64,000 nucleotides of DNA from Olleya namhaensis (GCF_900114005.1 NZ_FORM01000004.1:186001-250000), one strand, 5' to 3'. Shown: positions 17,313 to 26,850, counted from the stretch's first letter. A program made the numbers and translations. Notes: generated from the sequence alone by a model not told the origin.

Positions 17313-18227
17313 ATGCTAACAGTTAGTAACTACCATTACATTAGAGAAGATTTTAAAACTAAATACCCAAGTATTTTTGGAGTCACACCTTTAGCATTTA
17401 AAAAGCAGTTGCTATTGCTTCAAAATCGAGGCGAATTTATAGGTTCAAAAGATTTGTTAAATAATTCTGAGCAACTCCTTTCAAGTAAAGAAAATTATAT
17501 TTTAATCACTTTTGATGATGGATTAAAAGAACAAGTAGATTTTGGTTTTTCAATATTAAACGAACTTAATATTCCGGCACTATTTTTTGCAAATTCAATT
17601 AACTATCAAGAGAAAAGAATATCGACAGTCCACAAAATTCATTTATTAAGATCAAAAATTGAATCTGAAATAATCTTAAAAAGAATTGAAAATAAATACA
17701 AAAGTAAATTGCAAATTATAGATGTCGCTAAAATAAAAGCGATTTACATTTATGATGACGAAAAAAGCGCTGTTTTAAAATACATATTAAATTTTGTTTT
17801 AGACTATAAAGAACAAGAAGAAGTAATAAACGAATTGTTTTCTAATCATTTTAATGAAAATGAAGTATTAAACGATTTGTACATGTCTACCAATAATTTA
17901 CAAGAACTAGCAAATTTAGGCTATCTAGGAAGCCATACTCATAGTCATTACCCACTAGGTTTGTTACCATTAAAAGACATAACTAAAGAATTAGAAAGCT
18001 CTAAAAATTATTTTGAAAGCTTAACAAAAACTAAAATAGATACTGTTGCTTATCCTTATGGAACAGACGAAGCTTGTACTGCTGAGGTTTCTAAATTAGC
18101 AACATTAGCTGGTTATAAATTTGGGTTTACAACTAAACGTGGTGTAAATTTGAATCCTCAGGATAAACTGCTTTTAAATAGATTTGATTGTAACGATGTT
18201 ATTGGAGGAAAAAACTATAAAATATGA
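17313..18227 (+). CDS. Polysaccharide deacetylase family protein (NodB homology)
   Basis: Carbohydrate esterase 4-type protein of 304 residues. Metal/catalytic motif 1 is 'LITFDDGLKEQVDFG' (about residues 66-80), the histidine motif is 'GSHTHSHYPL', and 'VAYPYG' follows, as in NodB domains. The middle (about residues 105-190) is a lysine-rich insertion with no motif that I recognise. No signal peptide is visible, so the substrate would be cytoplasmic: a sugar nucleotide, a lipid-linked sugar or a sialic acid precursor. It overlaps the next gene by ATGA. The specific substrate is unknown. Confidence 0.82.
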   Translation: MLTVSNYHYIREDFKTKYPSIFGVTPLAFKKQLLLLQNRGEFIGSKDLLNNSEQLLSSKENYILITFDDGLKEQVDFGFSILNELNIPALFFANSINYQEKRISTVHKIHLLRSKIESEIILKRIENKYKSKLQIIDVAKIKAIYIYDDEKSAVLKYILNFVLDYKEQEEVINELFSNHFNENEVLNDLYMSTNNLQELANLGYLGSHTHSHYPLGLLPLKDITKELESSKNYFESLTKTKIDTVAYPYGTDEACTAEVSKLATLAGYKFGFTTKRGVNLNPQDKLLLNRFDCNDVIGGKNYKI

Positions 18228-19057
18228 TAACGCGAGAGGCTACAATACAAGATTGGGATAAACTACGTGCTTTTTTTATAAAAATATATAGAGCCAACCA
18301 TCCTTTACATAAATTAGAATTTTGGGAATGGCAATATGGGAACGCTAAATATGGACGCTCTTTTATTTGTTTAAACAATAATCAAGAAGTTGTTGGCCAT
18401 GTAGGAGCTAATTTTCAAGGCGGTTTAGCTTGGATAATTAATGTGTATTTAGATGTAGAATGTAGAGGTCAAGGCATTTTAGGTAAATTATATGCATTAG
18501 CAAGAAACTATTATCCATTAGCAGCAACAGCAGCCAACGAGGCTGGTTTAGGTTTGTATAGAAATATGAGATGGATTCGTTATTACGATTTGGTTCGCTA
18601 TGTAAAGGTTAATCCTAAATTAGAGGATCAATCTTTTAAATCGGTTTGTAAAAATATAGAAGTAGATATTGAAGATTTATTAGATGCTAAATCACATTAT
18701 TTCCAACAACCAGGTATTAAAGGATTAGTGTTTAATGATGGGTCTCAAGCTGTAAGTCAAGAAAATGTTGGAGGATTAAGAGCTGTAAATATTGTAGATA
18801 TTAATGCTTTCGAAGAACAAGCTTGGGTACTAGGCTACCGTTGGATCGATTATATTACCTCTTGGAATAACTTAGAAACGAAAAAACTAGCTAAAAATAA
18901 TTGGACTTTAGATTATAAAAATGTTGTGCCTTGGCGCTTAAATCCAATTGAAGAAAACTATTTCTGCGATATTACATTTCTTTCCGAAAAACCATTGAGC
19001 AATGAGTTTGTTGTTAATAGGAATTTTTCAGATCATGGTAGAATAGGTAGCTTGTAA
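18224..19057 (+). CDS. GNAT-family N-acyltransferase
   Basis: 277-residue protein whose first 150 residues look like a GNAT acetyltransferase: 'ITREATIQDWDKLRAFFIKI' at the N-terminus and the acetyl-CoA loop 'YLDVECRGQGILGKLYALA' (about residues 73-91). The C-terminal part has no motif known to me. It overlaps the deacetylase upstream by four bases. A deacetylase followed by an N-acyltransferase suggests replacement of an N-acetyl group by another acyl group on a sugar. This is a hypothesis from gene order, not seen directly. Confidence 0.75.
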   Translation: MITREATIQDWDKLRAFFIKIYRANHPLHKLEFWEWQYGNAKYGRSFICLNNNQEVVGHVGANFQGGLAWIINVYLDVECRGQGILGKLYALARNYYPLAATAANEAGLGLYRNMRWIRYYDLVRYVKVNPKLEDQSFKSVCKNIEVDIEDLLDAKSHYFQQPGIKGLVFNDGSQAVSQENVGGLRAVNIVDINAFEEQAWVLGYRWIDYITSWNNLETKKLAKNNWTLDYKNVVPWRLNPIEENYFCDITFLSEKPLSNEFVVNRNFSDHGRIGSL

Positions 19058-19063
19058 ATTATT

Positions 19064-20467
19064 ATGAAAAACAAAAAAATATTTATTCTTATTCCTTCAG
19101 GCATAGCGCTTCGTAATTTTGCGTTTACTAAATTTCACGATTTAGCTAAAGCACAAAACCTTGATATTACGTATTGGAATAGCACTCCGTTTTCTATTTC
19201 AGAAATGGGTTATAAAGAAATTAGATTAGATAATATTAAGCCACATTGGCTTACAGATATATTAAAGAACGCAAGAAAAACGATAGAATTAAATTTAAAT
19301 ATTAAGAATACAGGAGATCCTATTTATAACGCCTATAAATTTCCTGCAAGCAACAAATCTATAAAAGCAGTTGTAAAAAACGTAATTACGAAAGTTATAA
19401 TATTTTTATTTTCATCTTCAAAAGGGCTTGAAAAAATTAAGCAAATCATTAATAAAAAAGAGCGCTCTACAGATTATTACAACTCGTGTATCAATACTTT
19501 AGAAATAGAAAAACCAGATTTTCTTTTTTGTACTAACCAGAGAATTGTGGATGCTATAGCACCTTTATTGGCAGCTCGAGATATTGATATCCCTACAGCT
19601 ACATTTATTTTTTCTTGGGATAATTTGCCAAAAGCAACACTAGTTGTGGATACAGACTATTATTTTGTGTGGAGTGATTTCATGAAAAAAGAGATGCATC
19701 AATATTATCCTCAAATTAAAGCCAATCAAATAATAGTAACTGGAACACCACAGTTCGAACCACATTACGACAACGAAACAATAAAAACTAAAGAAGCATT
19801 TTATAAAGACTATAATCTAGATTCTAAAAAAGAATATGTTTGTTTTTCGGGCGACGATGTTACTACTTCTCCAGATGACCCAAAGTACTTAGAGGATTTT
19901 GCTAGGGCAATAGCATCTTTAAACACAAAAGGTTATAATCTAGGTATTGTTTTTAGAAAATGCCCAGTAGATTTTTCTGGCAGATACGATAATATCGTTT
20001 CTAAATATAATGGCTTGATTGTAGAGGTTGCACCAAAATGGCAAAATGTAAATAATACTTGGAATACAATGTTACCTAGTAAGGAAGATAATATTTTGTT
20101 ATCTAATACAATAGCACATTCTTTGTTTGTTGTAAATTTAGGCTCGTCAATGGTTTTCGATTATGCTGCATTTAATAAAACCTGCGGTTATTTTAATTAC
20201 AATCAAGAAGTACAGTTAAAGGCGAATTGGAATATACATCAATGTTATAAATATGTTCACTTTCGTTCAATGCCAAATGGAGCAGTAATATATTTTGATA
20301 AAGCAGAAGAGATTGAAGCCAAAATAGTAGGTATTATTAGTAAAGAATCAGATACTGCAGAAAAGGCGAAATTATGGTTCGATACTATTTGTAAATCACC
20401 ACAAAAAGAATCGTCGCAACGTATTTTAAAAGCGATTACAGCAATACTATCTAAAGAAAATATATAA
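19064..20467 (+). CDS. Putative GT-B glycosyltransferase, family not recognised
   Basis: 467-residue protein with the outline of a GT-B enzyme. The N-terminal 'IFILIPSGIALRNFAFTKF' is a first Rossmann strand and loop. The central 'IFSWDNLPKATLVVDTDYYF' and 'QIIVTGTPQFEPHYD' resemble the UDP-glycosyltransferase/CDP-glycerol transferase clan. The later 'NLGSSMVFDYAAFNKTCGYF' is in the donor-binding position. It lies six bases after the GNAT gene inside the sialic acid module. No CMP-sialic acid transferase is otherwise recognised in the locus, so it is a candidate sialyltransferase. I cannot assign a CAZy family. Confidence 0.6.
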   Translation: MKNKKIFILIPSGIALRNFAFTKFHDLAKAQNLDITYWNSTPFSISEMGYKEIRLDNIKPHWLTDILKNARKTIELNLNIKNTGDPIYNAYKFPASNKSIKAVVKNVITKVIIFLFSSSKGLEKIKQIINKKERSTDYYNSCINTLEIEKPDFLFCTNQRIVDAIAPLLAARDIDIPTATFIFSWDNLPKATLVVDTDYYFVWSDFMKKEMHQYYPQIKANQIIVTGTPQFEPHYDNETIKTKEAFYKDYNLDSKKEYVCFSGDDVTTSPDDPKYLEDFARAIASLNTKGYNLGIVFRKCPVDFSGRYDNIVSKYNGLIVEVAPKWQNVNNTWNTMLPSKEDNILLSNTIAHSLFVVNLGSSMVFDYAAFNKTCGYFNYNQEVQLKANWNIHQCYKYVHFRSMPNGAVIYFDKAEEIEAKIVGIISKESDTAEKAKLWFDTICKSPQKESSQRILKAITAILSKENI

Positions 20468-20472
20468 TAAAA

Positions 20473-21036
20473 ATGAGTGATTCGAGTTTAAAACATATTC
20501 TGGGAGAAGATTTAAAGCGCTATGGTATTAATACTAAGCCTTCTTTTGCAAGAAAGTTAAAATTACTTCTTTTTAATAGTGCTCCAGGCGTTAAGTTTTC
20601 TATTGTTTTTAGAAGTTGCCAATATTATAGAGGGAAAAATAAGGTGTTGTTTTACTTCTTCTTTTTGTATTTAAGGCGTATAAAATATAAATATGGTTTT
20701 GATATATCGTATCGTACAAATATTGGTAAAGGTTTATATATAGGTCATTTTGGAGGAGTGGTAATACATGGTGATTCTATTATTGGCGAGTATTGTAATA
20801 TTTCTCAAGGAATAACGATTGGTGTATTAAATCGTGGAAAAAATAAAGGTATTCCGAAAATAGGAAATAGCGTTTTTATTGGTCCAAATGCTGTTATAGT
20901 TGGTGGCATTACAATTGAGGACGATGTTTTAATTGGTGCCAATAGTTTGGTTAATTTTAATGTAAAAGCTAACGCTGTGGTTGCTCCACAACCTTCACAA
21001 ATCATATCTTACAACGGTTCAAAAGATTATGTGTAA
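20473..21036 (+). CDS. Hexapeptide-repeat O-acetyltransferase
   Basis: 187-residue protein. The N-terminal half is helical with 'LLLFNSAPGVKFSIVFRSCQYY'. The rest is a left-handed beta helix: 'GKGLYIGHFGGVVIHGDSII', 'CNISQGITIGVLNRGKNKG' and 'IGNSVFIGPNAVIVGGITI'. The 'HFGGVVIHG' histidine and the Gly-rich turn fit serine acetyltransferase-like enzymes that O-acetylate polysaccharides. It is not closely similar to the one at 15599, so it probably acts on a different hydroxyl. It ends the sialic acid/decoration block. Confidence 0.83.
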   Translation: MSDSSLKHILGEDLKRYGINTKPSFARKLKLLLFNSAPGVKFSIVFRSCQYYRGKNKVLFYFFFLYLRRIKYKYGFDISYRTNIGKGLYIGHFGGVVIHGDSIIGEYCNISQGITIGVLNRGKNKGIPKIGNSVFIGPNAVIVGGITIEDDVLIGANSLVNFNVKANAVVAPQPSQIISYNGSKDYV

Positions 21037-21081
21037 TACTTTATATTTAATAAATACTCAAGTCTTTAATACAATAAATCT

Positions 21082-22242
21082 ATGAAAATAGCATTCTTAA
21101 CACCAGAATATCCACATGAGCGTATTGGCCATTCTGGAGGTATTGGTACTAGTATAAAACATCTTGCTGTTGCTTTACAAAAACAAGGACATGAGGTATC
21201 TTTACTTATTTATGGTCAGGAAGAAGATGTAACGTTTAGCGATAATGGTATTGCTTTTTATAAAATTAAAAACCCCAAGCTGAAAGGTTTGTCGTGGTTT
21301 TTAACACGTAAAAAAATTCAAAAGCTAATAAATAGATTACATAAAGCGCAAAAAATAGACATAGTAGAAGCTCCAGATTGGACTGGTATAGCATCGTTTA
21401 TTAATATTAATTGCCCATTGATAATTAGGGAAAATGGGTCTGATACTTATTTCTGTCATTTAGATCACAGACCAGTTAAAGCCATTAATCGCTTTCATGA
21501 AAAGCAGGCTTTAAAATCTGTTGATGGTATTATTTCGGTAAGTCAATTTACAGGAGAGTTAACTAATAAGCTTTTCAATTTAAGCAAACCATTTACCGTA
21601 ATTCCAAATGCTGTTAATATTGAGGATTTTGAGCCTACAGAGAGTCTTTTAGAAGAAAAAAATCAGACCATATTGTACTTTGGTACATTAATTAGAAAAA
21701 AAGGGCTGCTAGAATTACCCTATATTTTTAATAAAGTTAATGAGCACTATCCAGAAGCAACATTAATATTAGTTGGTAAAGATAGTCCAGATATTAAAAC
21801 GCAAACGCAATCTACTTGGCAATTAATGCAACCGTTATTTACAGAATCAGCGCTTAAAAGAGTAAATTACGTGGGCGTAGTGCCCTATTCTAAAATGAGA
21901 TTGCATATAGAAAAAGCAACACTCTGTGTGTTTCCTACTTTTGCGGAAGCATTACCAGTCTCTTGGTTAGAAGCGATGGCCTTAAAAAAACCAATAGTCG
22001 CCTCAAATGTGGGTTGGGCAAAAGAAATTGTAGATGATGGAGAAGATGGATTTTTAGTGCATCCAGAAGCACACGATAGATATGCAAATAAAATTAACGC
22101 GCTTTTAGAGAATGCAACTTTAAGAGACGCGTTTTCTATTGCAGCAAGAAAGAAGATTATATCAAAATTTAGTTCAGAAATTGTTGCAAAGCAGTCTGTC
22201 GAATTTTATAAAAAAACTATAGATGCTAATTCTTTTTCATAA
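21082..22242 (+). CDS. Family 4 glycosyltransferase
   Basis: Clear GT4 transferase of 386 residues: 'KIAFLTPEYPHERIGHSGGI' at the N-terminus, 'DGIISVSQFTGELT', 'VIPNAVNIEDF', then 'ILYFGTLIRKKGLLELPYIF' and the E-x7-E donor motif 'FPTFAEALPVSWLEAMALKK'. The 45-bp gap before its ATG is one of the larger ones in this run. Its 3' end overlaps the next gene by 20 bp. Donor is probably a UDP- or GDP-sugar. Confidence 0.92.
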   Translation: MKIAFLTPEYPHERIGHSGGIGTSIKHLAVALQKQGHEVSLLIYGQEEDVTFSDNGIAFYKIKNPKLKGLSWFLTRKKIQKLINRLHKAQKIDIVEAPDWTGIASFININCPLIIRENGSDTYFCHLDHRPVKAINRFHEKQALKSVDGIISVSQFTGELTNKLFNLSKPFTVIPNAVNIEDFEPTESLLEEKNQTILYFGTLIRKKGLLELPYIFNKVNEHYPEATLILVGKDSPDIKTQTQSTWQLMQPLFTESALKRVNYVGVVPYSKMRLHIEKATLCVFPTFAEALPVSWLEAMALKKPIVASNVGWAKEIVDDGEDGFLVHPEAHDRYANKINALLENATLRDAFSIAARKKIISKFSSEIVAKQSVEFYKKTIDANSFS

Positions 22243-23755
22243 AAACAATATAGTTGTTGAGGTTCTCGACACTATAACTAATAAGGTTATAGTAATTGAA
22301 GAAAAAGAACCGACAAAGGCATTGATTGTTTTAGCGTCAAAGTATAGTAATTCTATTATTGCTTGGTGTCATTTTTTAAATAAGAAAAACATAAATATAG
22401 AAGTATTACAATCTTGTTTTACGTCAAATAATATAATGGTTTCTAATGGTCACACTAACTATTTAACCGATGCCATTGGTTATGTTGAAGATTCACTTTT
22501 TATTAATGTAAATAGAAAAACAAAGTTTCCTACTTGGCTAATGTCTAGTAATTGTGGCGCAATTTATGGCGAAAATCTTTTAATGTTTAAAGACTCCATA
22601 AGTCACAAGGATAGTTTAGATTATAACCTGAATAGTATTGCAAAACTAGGAATGGAGCATGGTTTACTTTGCTATTTTTATTCAGAAATCATAGAAGAAA
22701 ATAATGAAGTCTACACAGATGAAAATGCAAGTGCAACTGAATTATTTCAGTTTGTAAAAGAACATTATAGAGCACGATGGATCTTGTTATTATTTTTAAA
22801 TTTATTAATTTTTGAAAAGAAAATTTTAGTGTTTCCTTTAATAAAAAGTCTGTTATATAAGCAGAAGGCTTTTAATAACGAAATAACTTCAGAAGCCAAT
22901 AGTAAAGCGTTAAAGGTAAACACATCAGTTTCGGTATTAATACCAACATTAAGAAGAGCAAAATATTTACACGATGTTTTAAAAGATTTAGCAAAGCAAA
23001 CATTAATGCCTAATGAGGTTGTAATTATTGAGCAAGATGATAGTGAAATTATAAAATCTGAATTATACTATATTAAAACCGAGGAGTGGCCATTTAAAAT
23101 AGTTCATAAACTCATATCCCAAACAGGAGCGTGTAATGCCAGAAATATTGGTTTGGAATTAGTGACATCAGATTATGTTTTTCTGGCAGACGATGATATC
23201 CGATTTAAGGAAAACACATTAAATGAAGCTTTAAGATTCATGCAAGCATACGATTTTAAAGCAGTAACCCTAAGTTGTCTAAGGGAAAATGAAACAGAAA
23301 AACGTAAAACACCGATACAATGGGCTGCTTTTGGTTCAGGCTGCAGTATAGTCAAAACGGATGCAATACAGGCGATTAGTTTTGATATGGCTTTTGAGCA
23401 CGGATTTGGCGAGGATTCAGATTTTGGAATGCAGCTTAGAAATAAAGGTGTTGATGTGATCTACTTACCTTATGTACAATTAAAACATCTAAAAGCACCT
23501 ATTGGTGGTTTTAGAACAAAATATATCCATGCTTGGGAGAATCAAGTTGTACCTCCTAAACCATCTCCGACAGTCATGCTGTATAATTTAAAATATAAAA
23601 CAAGACAACAAGTAAATAGTTATAAATTGACATTGTTTTTTAAATTTTATAAAAGACAATCTGTAAAACAACCTTTTAAGTATTATTGGATGTTTAAAGA
23701 ACGCTGGGCAATGAGTCAGGCTTGGGCTAATAAATTGCAAAACAAGACCATTTAA
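22223..23755 (+). CDS. Family 2 glycosyltransferase with extra N-terminal domain
   Basis: 510-residue protein. The GT2 core starts only at about residue 235: 'VSVLIPTLRRAKYLHDVLKD', 'VIIEQDD', 'ACNARNIGLELVTSDYVFLA' and the acidic metal site 'LADDDIRF', then 'HGFGEDSDFGMQLRNKG'. The preceding 230 residues have no recognised family; they include 'SNGHTNYLTDAIGYVEDSLF' and a hydrophobic stretch 'WILLLFLNLLIFEKKILVF' that may contact the membrane. The ATG at 22223 gives a 20-bp overlap with the previous gene. A fusion of an unknown domain to GT2 is likely. Confidence 0.82.
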   Translation: MLILFHKNNIVVEVLDTITNKVIVIEEKEPTKALIVLASKYSNSIIAWCHFLNKKNINIEVLQSCFTSNNIMVSNGHTNYLTDAIGYVEDSLFINVNRKTKFPTWLMSSNCGAIYGENLLMFKDSISHKDSLDYNLNSIAKLGMEHGLLCYFYSEIIEENNEVYTDENASATELFQFVKEHYRARWILLLFLNLLIFEKKILVFPLIKSLLYKQKAFNNEITSEANSKALKVNTSVSVLIPTLRRAKYLHDVLKDLAKQTLMPNEVVIIEQDDSEIIKSELYYIKTEEWPFKIVHKLISQTGACNARNIGLELVTSDYVFLADDDIRFKENTLNEALRFMQAYDFKAVTLSCLRENETEKRKTPIQWAAFGSGCSIVKTDAIQAISFDMAFEHGFGEDSDFGMQLRNKGVDVIYLPYVQLKHLKAPIGGFRTKYIHAWENQVVPPKPSPTVMLYNLKYKTRQQVNSYKLTLFFKFYKRQSVKQPFKYYWMFKERWAMSQAWANKLQNKTI

Positions 23756-23756
23756 C

Positions 23757-24752
23757 ATGAAGTTTTCTCTAATAATTTGCACGTATATGCGCCCAAAAGC
23801 GATAATTAAGCTTTTGGAATCGGTTAATAATCAAACATTGTATCCAAATGAGATTATTGTAATTGATGGTTCTACTGATACCTTGACTCAAGCAGTTTTA
23901 AAAACAAATACATTTAATAATTTAAAATATTATAATGTTGATGCTATTGATAGAGGATTAACTAAACAACGGAATATAGGTATTTCAAAAGTCTCAAACA
24001 CCTCAAATATTGTTTGTTTTTTGGATGATGATGTTATTTTAGAGCCCAGTTATTTTGAGCAAATAGTAAACACTTATAGTATTTATCCTAAAGCGTTAGC
24101 TGTGGGAGGTTATATTACTAATGAAGTAGATTGGAAGCTTTCCGATAATACTAACAGTAAAAATAATTTTTACTACGATGGTTGGATGCGTAATGAGTCT
24201 TCAAGATTTAAAATGAGAGCAGTCTTTGGTTTAGAACCAGATGCTAAACCAGGCTATTTACCCACGTTTGCACATGGACGCTCTATAGGGTTTTTACCAC
24301 CATCAGGAAAAACGTATAACGTTGAACAAATTATGGGTGGTGTTGCTAGTTATAAAAAAGAGGTGTTTGATTCCTTAAGTTTTTCGACGTATTTTGAAGG
24401 GTATGGTCTTTATGAAGATGCGGATTTTTCAATTAGATTAGCTAAGTTAGGACCAATATATATAAATACTAGAGCACGGTTAGCACATTATCATGATGGT
24501 TCTGGGCGCCCAAATCAATACAATTATGGTAAAATGGTAGTAAGAAACAGTTGGTATGTTTGGCGTGTTAAATATGCTAAACCTAGTTTTAAAGCACGTT
24601 TTAAGTTTTATGCTACGACTATATTGTTAATGACTATTCGCGGGACTAATTCTATTACTTCTCAAGAAAAACGAAAAGCTTTAACTGAAACCTTAGGACG
24701 ATTTGTGGGTTTGATTTCGTTAATTTTTAATAAACCTAGCATTCAACTCTAA
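23757..24752 (+). CDS. Family 2 glycosyltransferase
   Basis: 331-residue GT2 enzyme: 'FSLIICTYMRPKAIIKLLES', 'IVIDGSTD', 'GLTKQRNIGISKV' and 'FLDDDVILEPSYF' (DXD-type metal site near residue 90), followed by 'GYGLYEDADFSIRLAKLG'. It starts one base after the preceding stop. Its layout is like that of the GT2 domain of the previous protein, suggesting tandem duplication and divergence. The C-terminal 'WYVWRVKYAKPSFKARFKF' is basic and amphipathic, as often in membrane-associated GT2 enzymes. Confidence 0.9.
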   Translation: MKFSLIICTYMRPKAIIKLLESVNNQTLYPNEIIVIDGSTDTLTQAVLKTNTFNNLKYYNVDAIDRGLTKQRNIGISKVSNTSNIVCFLDDDVILEPSYFEQIVNTYSIYPKALAVGGYITNEVDWKLSDNTNSKNNFYYDGWMRNESSRFKMRAVFGLEPDAKPGYLPTFAHGRSIGFLPPSGKTYNVEQIMGGVASYKKEVFDSLSFSTYFEGYGLYEDADFSIRLAKLGPIYINTRARLAHYHDGSGRPNQYNYGKMVVRNSWYVWRVKYAKPSFKARFKFYATTILLMTIRGTNSITSQEKRKALTETLGRFVGLISLIFNKPSIQL

Positions 24753-24755
24753 TTT

Positions 24756-25706
24756 ATGGAAACAGTATATATCTTAAATATTCCTAATTTTTATTCCTCT
24801 TATTATTTATCTGGTTTAAATAGTGTATTCCATATTAAGTTTGAAATGGATCCACGATTTTTAAAATATAATAATAGTTCTGTGCTTATTTTTAAAATTA
24901 AAAATCAAATTGGTGTAATAGATAATGATGATCCCGCCAAAGTAATTACAGAATTATATGAACTGTCTACTCGTTATTTTGCAACTAATAAACTAATAGG
25001 AAGTGCTTCGTATAATCAAGAAAAAGTTGAGCCATTATTTCCGCATTACCCAATAAATAATATAAAATTATATTTAGGTTTATATAATTTCAAATTATTA
25101 AAATATTTACCTTGGAAGCCTTTATTAAAACAGATTTACACTTTATTAAGAAGGCCTGTTTATAAGGAGTATAAGTATAAAGTTAATTTGAGTAATTTTA
25201 TGTTTTTCTCATCAAATATTTGGAAAAAAGAATCAGAAGCTAATCTAATACGTGCGGATTTTATTCGGTTTTGTAAATCAGATAAAAGGGTTGTCTTTGA
25301 AGGAGGTTTTGTACCTAGGTCAGATGATGATAATCAGGGGTTTGATCAAGAGCTTAATAGTAAAAAGTATACACCAAAACTGTTTTCTAAATTAAGTGCT
25401 AAGTCAAAAATGGTATTAAATAATCCCGCTGTTGGTGGAGCGGTTAGTTGGAGATTAGCAGAGTATTTAAATCAAGGTGTTTTTATTTTGTCTTTTCCTT
25501 TTAAAATTGAATTGCCAATTGCTCTAATACATTCGAAAGATTTGTATTATGTTAATGATTCATCAGACTATTCTACTGTTTTCGATAAAGTATTAACAGA
25601 TAATAAATATCACGAAAAGATATCAAGAGCAGGGAAAGCATATTTTGATCAGTATTGCACACCAAGTAGTCAAGCTAAATATATTGTGGAAACCCTTTTA
25701 AACTAA
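24756..25706 (+). CDS. Unrecognised protein of the polysaccharide locus, possibly a glycosyltransferase
   Basis: 316 residues. The N-terminal half has no motif that I recognise ('METVYILNIPNFYSSYYLSG'). The C-terminal 110 residues look like the second half of a GT-B enzyme: 'VVFEGGFVPRSDDDNQG', 'NNPAVGGAVSWRLAEYLNQG' and 'YLNQGVFILSFPFKIELP', ending in a helix typical of glycosyltransferases ('SRAGKAYFDQYCTPSSQAKY'). It lies 3 bp after a GT2 gene and 25 bp before a GT4 gene. A glycosyltransferase role is inferred from context and from this end region only. Confidence 0.5.
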   Translation: METVYILNIPNFYSSYYLSGLNSVFHIKFEMDPRFLKYNNSSVLIFKIKNQIGVIDNDDPAKVITELYELSTRYFATNKLIGSASYNQEKVEPLFPHYPINNIKLYLGLYNFKLLKYLPWKPLLKQIYTLLRRPVYKEYKYKVNLSNFMFFSSNIWKKESEANLIRADFIRFCKSDKRVVFEGGFVPRSDDDNQGFDQELNSKKYTPKLFSKLSAKSKMVLNNPAVGGAVSWRLAEYLNQGVFILSFPFKIELPIALIHSKDLYYVNDSSDYSTVFDKVLTDNKYHEKISRAGKAYFDQYCTPSSQAKYIVETLLN

Positions 25707-25731
25707 TGTTTCGTAAATTAAAATTTTAATA

Positions 25732-26850
25732 ATGCGTTTTTTAATAATAACTCATGTCTTGCATAAATCAAATGGCCCCAAATGGTATGCTTATGCACCC
25801 TATGTGCGCGAGATGAATTTGTGGTTGAAACATGTGGATGAGGTTGAGATTGTTGCTCCGGTAACTAGTATGCCTCTTTCCGAGATAGACATAGCTTATA
25901 GTCATGATCATATTACATTAACTCAGATACCTGCAATAGCCTTTATTAATATTAGTCGTGGAATAAGGTCATTATTGGCGTTGCCATATATTTTTTTTAA
26001 ACTTTGGAAAGCTTGTAAGCGTGCAGATCATATTCATTTAAGATGTCCTGGTAATATTGGGTTATTAGGGAGTTTAATACAGATTTTTTTTCCAAAGAAA
26101 GTAAAAACTGCAAAATATGCAGGTAATTGGGATCCAAATGCAAAACAGCCTTTAAGTTATCGTCTTCAAAAAACGATTTTGAGTAATACAAAATACACAA
26201 AAAAGATGACTGCTCTAGTATATGGAGAGTGGCCTAATCAAACTAAAAATATTAAATCATTTTTTACAGCTACTTATAGAAATCAAGATCGGGTTGTACC
26301 TGTTATTCGTGATTATACAAAAGCATTAGAGTTTGTATTTGTAGGGAGTCTGGTAACTGGTAAGCGTCCGTTATTAGCTATTCAAATTGTGGAGCAATTA
26401 TTAAGTCGAGGTGTTACATGTAAATTACAAGTGTTTGGAGATGGTGTTTTAAAACCGAAACTGCAACAGTACATAGATGATAAACAGTTAGGGAATTCAA
26501 TTGTTCTGCATGGTAATAAAACTAGTGAAACAGTAAAAATAGCTTTACAATCTGCTCATTTTACAATATTAGCTTCTAAGTCCGAAGGTTGGCCTAAAGC
26601 CTTGGCAGAAGCTATGTTTTTTGGAGTCATACCCATTGCAACGTCTATATCTTGTGTTCCAAATATGTTAGACTATGGTAAACGAGGTATACTTATAGCG
26701 CCTAATTTAGAAGAGGCGGTATCCAAAATAGTACTAGCTTTAGAATCTAAACAAGCATTAGTGTCGGTGTCTAGATTGGCGTCGGATTGGTCACAACAAT
26801 ATACTTTAGATGTATTTGAAAGTGAAATTAAAAAACTATTAAAGTCTTAA
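25732..26850 (+). CDS. Family 4 glycosyltransferase
   Basis: 372-residue GT4-like enzyme. The N-terminus 'RFLIITHVLHKSNGPKWYAY' is followed by 'HIHLRCPGNIGLLGSL', and 'KYAGNWDPNAKQPLSYRLQK' marks the interdomain region. The second half has 'EFVFVGSLVTGKRPLLAIQI', 'LQVFGDGVLKPKL' and the donor motif 'ASKSEGWPKALAEAMFFGVI' (E-x7-E). The HLRCPGN segment resembles GT4 enzymes annotated in exopolysaccharide loci. It ends one base before the next gene. Confidence 0.9.
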   Translation: MRFLIITHVLHKSNGPKWYAYAPYVREMNLWLKHVDEVEIVAPVTSMPLSEIDIAYSHDHITLTQIPAIAFINISRGIRSLLALPYIFFKLWKACKRADHIHLRCPGNIGLLGSLIQIFFPKKVKTAKYAGNWDPNAKQPLSYRLQKTILSNTKYTKKMTALVYGEWPNQTKNIKSFFTATYRNQDRVVPVIRDYTKALEFVFVGSLVTGKRPLLAIQIVEQLLSRGVTCKLQVFGDGVLKPKLQQYIDDKQLGNSIVLHGNKTSETVKIALQSAHFTILASKSEGWPKALAEAMFFGVIPIATSISCVPNMLDYGKRGILIAPNLEEAVSKIVLALESKQALVSVSRLASDWSQQYTLDVFESEIKKLLKS

